A stretch of DNA of 64,000 nucleotides from assembly GCA_032716605.1 (NCBI GenBank), contig CM064509.1, forward strand, positions 33,622,178 through 33,686,177. The letters run 5' to 3'. The notes beneath the pieces are model-generated. The model did not search any database and was not told the DNA's origin. It saw only the letters and a list, made by a program, of their open reading frames with translations. The position numbers and the translations under genes are program-made. Below, piece by piece: positions 58,037 to 64,000 of this stretch; within the stretch, counting starts at the first letter, position 1, and each line of letters begins with the position of its first letter. The stretch comes from Paralithodes platypus (taxonomy: Eukaryota > Arthropoda > Malacostraca > Decapoda > Lithodidae).

Positions 58037-58253
58037 CTATAGTATGGTTGCTGTAAGTAGGCGAACAATCATAACCTCTATCCTCAGTAACTCAAAAAGG
58101 GCTAGAGCAAAATATGGGCTGTACATTTCCACATCTATTCCTTGACTGACCCTTCCCAAATGGTAGAAATATTAGCTCGATTACTCTAGCAGTTTTTGAG
58201 TTACAGAGGTTAGAGGTCATGATGTCTCGCCTACTTACAGACTCTTTGCTATA
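58037..58253. mobile_element. Family D MITE with 55-bp inverted ends, copy 1
   Basis: CTATAGT...CTGTAAGTAGGCGAACAATC and ATAACCTCTATCCTCAGTAA on the left are mirrored by TTACAGAGGTTAGAGGTCAT and GTCTCGCCTACTTACAG on the right. A second copy lies at 63501-63716. Non-coding. Confidence 0.85.
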
Positions 58254-58299
58254 ATAACATTATTGTATACCTCGGAGCATTAGGATACATCGTTTCACT

Positions 58300-58452
58300 T
58301 TATTTTGGCTAACATTAGACGATTTTACTCCGTTTATCAAGGCCCTTTAGGATTAAAAAGGTAAAGCATATCTCCATTAACTCTGACTTCCGAAATTCCT
58401 TTCTTAGCTGAATATAATAGTCAAATTATAACCAAGAAAAAGCAAGAAGCCC
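58300..58452. other. Possible old family C relative
   Basis: TAACATTAGACGATTTTACT, TCAAGGCCCTTTAGGATTAA and CTTTCTTAGCTGAATATAAT resemble the family C interior and the sequence near 11860. Weak. Confidence 0.35.
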
Positions 58453-60980
58453 GTTATTATATACATACGGGGTTAATTAAGGGGGCCCACATCACTGTTA
58501 TTATATACATACGGGGTTAATTAAGGGGGCCCACGTCACTGTTATTATATACATACGGGGTTAATTAAGGGGGCCCACATCACTGTTATTATATACATAC
58601 GGGGTTAATTAAGGGGGCCCACATCACTGTTATTATATACATACAGGGTTAATTAAGGGGGCCCACATCACTGTTATTATATACATACGGGGTTAATTAA
58701 GGGGGCCCACATCACTGTTATTATATACATACGGGGTTAATTAAGGGAGCCCACATCACTGTTATTATATACATACGGGGTTAATTAAGGGAGCCCACAT
58801 CACTGTTATTATATACATATGGGGTTAATTAAGGGGGCCCACGTCACTGTTATTATATACATACGGGGTTAATTAAGGGGGCCCACGTCACTGTTATTAT
58901 ATACATACGGGGTTAATTAAGGGGGCCCACATCACTGTTATTATATACATACGGGGTTAATTAAGGGAGCCCACATCACTGTTATTATATACATACGGGG
59001 TTAATTAAGGGAGCCCACATCACTGTTATTATATACATACGGGGTTAATTAAGGGGGCCCACATCACTGTTATTATATACATACGGGGTTAATTAAGGGA
59101 GCCCACCTCACTGTTATTATATACATACGGGGTTAATTAAGGGAGCCCACATCACTGTTATTATATACATACGGGGTTAATTAAGGGGGCCCACATCACT
59201 TTTATTATATACATATGGGGTTAATTAAGGGGGCCCACATCACTGTTATTATATACATACGGGGTTAATTAAGGGAGCCCACATCACTGTTATTATATAC
59301 ATATGGGGTTAATTAAGGGGGCCCACATCACTGTTATTATATACATACGGGGTTAATTAAGGGGGCCCACATCACTTTTATTATATACATACAGGGTTAA
59401 TTAAGGGGGCCCACATCACTGTTATTATATACATACGGGGTTAATTAAGGGGGCCCACATCAATTTTATTATATACATATGGGGTTAATTAAGGGGGCCC
59501 AAGTCACTGTTATTATATACATACGGGGTTAATTAAGGGGGCCCACATCACTGTTATTATATACATACGGGGTTAATTAAGGGGGCCCACGTCACTGTTA
59601 TTATATACATACGGGGTTAATTAAGGGGGCCCACATCACTGTTATTATATACATACGGGGTTAATTAAGGGGGCCCACGTCACTGTTATTATATACATAC
59701 GGGGTTAATTAAGGGGGCCCACGTCACTTTTATTATATACATACGGGGTTAATTAAGGGGGCCCACATCACTGTTATTATATACATACGGGGTTAATTAA
59801 GGGGGCCCACGTCACTTTTATTATATACATACGGGGTTAATTAAGGGAACCCACATCAATGTTATTATATACATACGGGGTTAATTAAGGGGGCCCACAT
59901 CACTGTTATTATATACATACAGGGTTAATTAAGGGGGCCCACGTCACTTTTATTATATACATACGGGGTTAATTAAGGGGGCCCACATCACTTTTATTAT
60001 ATACATACGGGGTTAATTAAGGGGGCCCACATCACTGTTATTATATACATACGGGGTTAATTAAGGGGGCCCACATCACTGTTATTATATACATACGGGG
60101 TTAATTAAGGGGGCCCACATCACTTATTATATACATACGGGGTTAATTAAGGGGGCCCACATCACTGTTATTATATACATACGGGGTTAATTAAGGGGGC
60201 CCACATCACTTTTATTATATACATATGGGGTTAATTAAGGGGGCCCACATCACTGTTATTATATACATACGGGGTTAATTAAGGGGGCCCACATCACTGT
60301 TATTATATACATACGGGGTTAATTAAGGGGGCCCACATCACTGTTATTATATACATACGGGGTTAATTAAGGGGGCCCACATCACTTTTATTATATACAT
60401 ACGGGGTTAATTAAGGGGGCCCACATCACTGTTATTATATACATACGGGGTTAATTAAGGGGGCCCACGTCACTGTTATTATATACATACGGGGTTAATT
60501 AAGGGGGCCCACGTCACTTTTATTATATACATACGGGGTTAATTAAGGGGGCACACATCACTGTTATTATATACATACGGGGTTAATTAAGGGGGCCCAC
60601 GTCACTTTTATTATATACATACGGGGTTAATTAAGGGGGCCCACATCACTTATTATATACATACGGGGTTAATTAAGGGGGCCCACGTCACTGTTATTAT
60701 ATACATACGGGGTTAATTAAGGGGGCCCACGTCACTTTTATTATATACATACGGGGTTAATTAAGGGGGCCCACATCACTGTTATTATATACATACGGGG
60801 TTAATTAAGGGGGCCCACGTCACTGTTATTATATACATACGGGGTTAATTAAGGGGGCCCACATCACTTATTATATACATACGGGGTTAATTAAGGGGGC
60901 CCACATCACTTATTATATACATACGGGGTTAATTAAGGGAGCCCACGTCACTGTTATTATATACATACGGGGTTAATTAA
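58453..60980. repeat. 44-bp satellite (about 57 units) built on a MITE end
   Basis: The unit contains TTAATTAAGGGGGCCCACAT, CACTGTTATT and ATATACATACGGGG. TTAAGGGRGCCCACRTCACT is the left terminus of family A, and the remainder is flanking sequence. Variants (GGGAGCCC, CACGTCAC, CACTTTTATT, a 43-bp form with CACTTATT) are interspersed, with blocks shared between distant units. The final unit runs straight into a complete family A element. Confidence 0.97.
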
Positions 60981-61370
60981 GGGGGCCCACGTCACTTTTA
61001 TTCTCTTTCTCTCCCTCTCTCTTTGGCTTGCATCCATTCGGCCCCATTCAGCCTACTGTTTTAAGACGTTTACCCCCATCCAGGTGTCAATATTTTCCTG
61101 GCGAGCGGTAGCGAGGCAGCATATATATATGTTTTTGTTTTGACAGCAAGGTAAATTTGTATATTTTTCGATAGAAAAATGTTTCCGGCAAAGCCGGATT
61201 TCTCCATACAATGCTGGCTCGCTATCACTCGCCAGGAAGAAATCGACACCTGGATGGGGATAAACGTCTTCAATCAGTTGGCTGAATAAGGCCGAATGGA
61301 TACAAGCCACGGAAAAAGAAAAAAGGAGAGAAAGATAAAAACAAAAACGGTGACCCCCCCCCCCCCTTAA
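60977..61370. mobile_element. Family A foldback MITE at the satellite edge
   Basis: TTAAGGGGGCCCACGTCACT to CGGTGACCCCC...CCTTAA with an expanded C run. Complete arms and centre (TTCCGGCAAAGCCGGA). It is the likely source of the 44-bp satellite to its left. Confidence 0.93.
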
Positions 61371-61383
61371 GTTAGGTAAATAC

Positions 61384-61866
61384 TTAAGTGGGATTTTTTG
61401 TTTTTGTATCGGTCGATTTATATACTGTATTTATTTAATGTATTTTATCGGTCGATTTATATACTGTATTTATTTAATGTATTTTATCGGTCAATTTATA
61501 TACTGTATTTATTTAATGTATTTTATCGGTCGATTTATATACTGTATTTATTTAATGTATTTTTAGTTTTCTCCCTAGACCTCTATCAAGCTTAAAACAA
61601 ACGTCCTGAAGATTCCCCTTCTTTATAAATTAGCAATTGTTTCGGTAGACAAATGTCCCAGCCTTCAGCCGGTTCCTCCTAAATCACAGGCTGGCCAGGA
61701 AAAAAATCGACACCTAAATGGCTTGAAGGGTCTTAATATTGTCAAAGAAATGGGGTGAAAGGTCTTACAATCGCCAAACTAATGGGCTGAACGTCATCAA
61801 ATCTGAAAACTAATGGGGCTAAATATGAGGGAAAAGGGGTGCCAGAAAAAGCAATCATCCCCTTTA
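61384..61866 (-). mobile_element. Family B MITE enlarged by a 39-bp repeat
   Basis: Begins TTAAGTGGGATTTTTTG, contains the 39-bp array, then TTTTCTCCCTAGACCTCTAT, a CAGCCTTCAGCCGG hairpin, a shortened GGCTGGCCAGG core, AATCGACACCTAAATGGC and GGGGCTAAATATGAGGGAAA, ending ATCATCCCCTTTA (TTAA decayed). Confidence 0.85.
61407..61565. repeat. 39-bp tandem repeat (4 units)
   Basis: TATCGGTCGATTTATATACT followed by GTATTTATTTAATGTATTT, four nearly perfect copies inside a family B element. Confidence 0.95.
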
Positions 61867-63287
61867 TTTCTCCCTCTTTCTCTTCCTTAATATGATAATG
61901 TTCTCCCCCTTCCTCCACTCCACATCATCCTTGACCCTCAGTCTTTATATATATAATGCCCGCTCTTCTTCATCATTACCTCCTTCACACATACTTACAC
62001 ATACACACACGCTCTCTCGCACACACACACGGACACACATACACATACACACATGCTCACACACACGCGTAAACATAGTCACTCAAACACAGTCATTAGT
62101 ACATAACCATCTTTCTCTCTCTCTCTCTCTCTCATCCCTGAATCTCGTCACTCCACAAATAGCTACTCTTGTATTGCCTCCTCCTCTTTCATGGTTACTC
62201 CGCCTATAGTATGTCTCCCGCTATTCCACAATCAATCTCACTTCCACCGCACAATCCCTCCTCTCTTCTCATCTCTCCCCTCTTTTCCTCTCAGTCAATT
62301 CCATACCTCTCTTCTCAGCTTCCCCCATTCTCCCCTACACCCCTATATTGAAGCCAATTACGGTATCTCATTTTGTTCTCTCTCCATTCTTGTAACGCTT
62401 CTCTCTGCCTTTTCCTCTCAGCTCTTTCCCTCCTCTTTCCCTTTTCTATCCCACACTCTTGTATCCAGGGCTAGTATCTCAGTTTTGTTCTCTCTCCATT
62501 CTTGTATCTCCCTTCTCTGTCTGTTTATTCCTCTCGTCCCATTCCTCTCACTCGTCTTTCCCTATTCTGTCCCACACTCCTGTATCTCCTCTATCCATTA
62601 TTGTATCTCCCCTCTCTCTGTCTGTATATTCCTCTCGTCCCATTCCTCTCACTCGTCTTTCCCTATTCTGTCCCACACTCCTGTATCTCCTCTATCCATT
62701 ATTGTATCTCCCCTCTCTCTGTCTGTATATTCCTCTCGTCCCATTCCTCTCACTCGTCTTTCCCTATTCTGTCCCACACTCCTGTATCTCCTCTATCCAT
62801 TATTGTATCTCCCCTCTCTCTGTCTGTATATTCCTCTCGTCCCATTCCCTCTCACTCCCCTCCCCCCCCCTCCCCATTTTGTTTACTGCACTCCTGTCTC
62901 GAAAGTGTTATCTCAGTTTTGTTTCCTCTTCATTCTTGTATCTCCTCTCTATACTCCTCTCGTCCCATTTCCTCTCGCTCCTCTTTCCCCCATTTTTACC
63001 GCACTCCTGTATCGAAAGCTCTCAGCTATGTTTGTGTTTTCTCTCTTCCTGCCTTCTAGCCTTTCTGTGCCTGTCTCTTCCTCTCTCCCTCTTGCTTCCC
63101 CATTCACCTCCGCAGTCCTATATCCAAGGCTCTCATCTAATTTTTTCTCCTCTCTCTATTCTCTCTAGCTCTTCTCTGCCTGTCTTCTCCTCTCACCTCA
63201 TTGTCTTTCATTCCTTTGCCTATGCCTCTATTCTCTTAACTTCTTTATTTTTTAAACTCAACTCATCTCTCTCTCTCTCTCTCTCTC
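61867..63287. repeat. Pyrimidine-rich DNA with a 101-bp tandem repeat
   Basis: C/T-biased throughout. Around 62500-62870 a 101-bp unit (CCTCTCGTCCCATTCCTCTC, CTATTCTGTCCCACACTCCT, CTCTATCCATTATTGTATCT) occurs about four times, with weaker relatives on both sides. The long Ser/Leu/Pro frames are artefacts of composition and tandem structure. Confidence 0.88.
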
Positions 63288-63476
63288 CGATAGCGACCCT
63301 GTAATTTTGGAGGAATCGGCCTTCGACCGGTACATTTTTCTACCGAAAAATCTACATATTACTCACGAAAGGGAATCTTCAGGATTTTGTTTAAGCTTGA
63401 TGGAAGCCTAGGGAGGAAATTAAATAATAATAAATTAATGAAAATATTATCAAATAAATATCACGTACCCCCTTAA
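63288..63476 (+). mobile_element. Family B MITE, right half
   Basis: It starts directly after (CT)n at CGATAGCGACCCTGTAATTT and runs to TACCCCCTTAA, with CGGCCTTCGACCGG and CTACCGAAAAATCTACATAT. Confidence 0.85.
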
Positions 63477-63500
63477 AAGTTCAAAGCTTCGAATGAGGGT

Positions 63501-63716
63501 CTATAGTCTGTTCACTGTACGTAGGCGAGAAATCAGGACCTCTAACCTCTGTGACTAAAAAAACGACTAGAGTAATCGAGCTAATATTTCTACCATTTGG
63601 GAAGAGTCAGTCAAAGATTAGATGTGGAAATTTACAGACAATTTGATCTAGCCCTTTTTGAGTTACAGAGGATAGAGGTCATGATTTCCCGCCTACTTAC
63701 AGTGAATAGACTATAG
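63501..63716. mobile_element. Family D MITE, copy 2
   Basis: CTATAGTCTGTTCACTGTAC to CTTACAGTGAATAGACTATAG. Inverted ends are longer and better preserved than in copy 1. It is inverted relative to that copy in its unpaired middle (TACCATTTGGGAAGAGTCAG here, CTGACCCTTCCCAAATGGTA there). Confidence 0.9.
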
Positions 63717-63882
63717 TTATTTTGGATTTTAACTGCACTTATCTTCCCTTATTCCCTCTCACTACTCTCAGTATGTCTTTCTTCTACTTTCTTACCTCTC
63801 CATTCTTTCTACCCCTTCTCTAGATATCTCTCCTTCTCTCTCACATCGCTCTCTCGCACTCCTCTATTGATGTCATTTCTGT

Positions 63883-63956
63883 TTAAGGGGATTTTTTTTT
63901 TTTTTTTTTTTTTTTTGTGGACGTATTTTTTCTAGTGCCCTTTCAAGAACTCCATC

Positions 63957-63999
<43 letters not shown>

Positions 64000-64000
64000 A
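63883..64000 (-). mobile_element. Family B MITE, cut by window end
   Basis: TTAAGGGGATTTTTTTTT start, AAGAACTCCATCAATCTTAA, then a long A homopolymer at the edge. Only the terminal part is visible. Confidence 0.72.

Noticed and set aside
58453..60980. Regularly spaced repeat resembling a CRISPR array
   Set aside because: The whole 44-bp unit repeats, with no unique spacers and no cas genes, in a eukaryotic context. The 25-, 29- and 30-bp arrays fail for the same reason.
62191..63304. Ser/Leu/Pro-rich frames of 185-325 codons
   Set aside because: Overlapping frames in all three phases of a pyrimidine-rich tandem region. No domain or signal that survives frame comparison.

Overview
This is eukaryotic, repeat-dominated, apparently intergenic DNA. 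I found no host protein gene, rRNA, functional tRNA gene or CRISPR array. Every convincing reading frame belongs to a non-LTR retrotransposon (LINE). The remainder is microsatellites, minisatellites, SINE-like pieces and a dense population of short non-autonomous DNA elements (MITEs) ending in TTAA. The extreme density of (CT)n, (CA)n and (AT)n, together with LINE proteins of types I associate with crabs and shrimps, suggests a decapod crustacean. That host assignment is an inference.

LINEs. (1) One CR1-like family is present six times: 1-487, 7207-10457, 18493-19145, 19211-23036, 49411-51376 on plus, and 52012-55187 on minus. Copy 19211-23036 is best preserved, with an intact SGNH/GDSL esterase ORF1 (19260-19850) and an EN-RT ORF2 (19934-22810) broken by one stop codon. 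(2) A second CR1/L2-like LINE lies at 14190-15665 (minus) and is split by a MITE. (3) A jockey/BS-like RT at 34541-36310 (minus) sits inside a 30-bp satellite. (4) An RTE-like RT lies at 26263-28333 (minus). (5) A short LINE 3' fragment lies at 56640-56890.

MITEs. Family A is about 380 bp, an almost complete palindrome with TTAA ends, in eight loci. Family B is about 340-370 bp, with TTAAGGGGAGA ends, in about 22 loci. Family C is about 205 bp, with ends TTAACCCTTTGAGTACC. Two or three further foldback types occur. A and B have different ends but share an internal block.

Tandem arrays. Several minisatellites appear to have grown out of mobile-element sequence: 44 bp from a family A end (58453-60980), 25 bp from the inside of a family B copy (38601-39620), 29 bp from a family B end (46450-46860), 39 bp inside a family B copy (61407-61565), 17 bp from a LINE 5' break (15665-16385), and 36 bp from a CR1 target duplication (23040-23400). 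This element-to-satellite conversion, together with LINEs that repeatedly sit in pyrimidine-rich simple DNA with long flanking duplications, is the main story of the window.

Layout. 0.5-3.2 kb sparse; 3.2-6.5 kb MITEs and simple repeats; 7.2-10.5 kb CR1; 10.5-14.2 kb MITEs and simple repeats; 14.2-16.4 kb LINE plus 17-bp array; 16.4-18.5 kb MITEs; 18.5-23.4 kb two CR1 copies; 23.8-26.2 kb simple repeats; 26.2-28.5 kb RTE; 28.9-31.2 kb MITE/SINE nest; 31.7-36.8 kb 30-bp satellite with LINE; 36.8-49.1 kb MITE field with arrays; 49.4-55.2 kb two CR1 copies; 55.2-58.4 kb pyrimidine-rich DNA and MITEs; 58.4-61.4 kb 44-bp satellite plus MITE; 61.4-64 kb MITEs and pyrimidine-rich tandem DNA.
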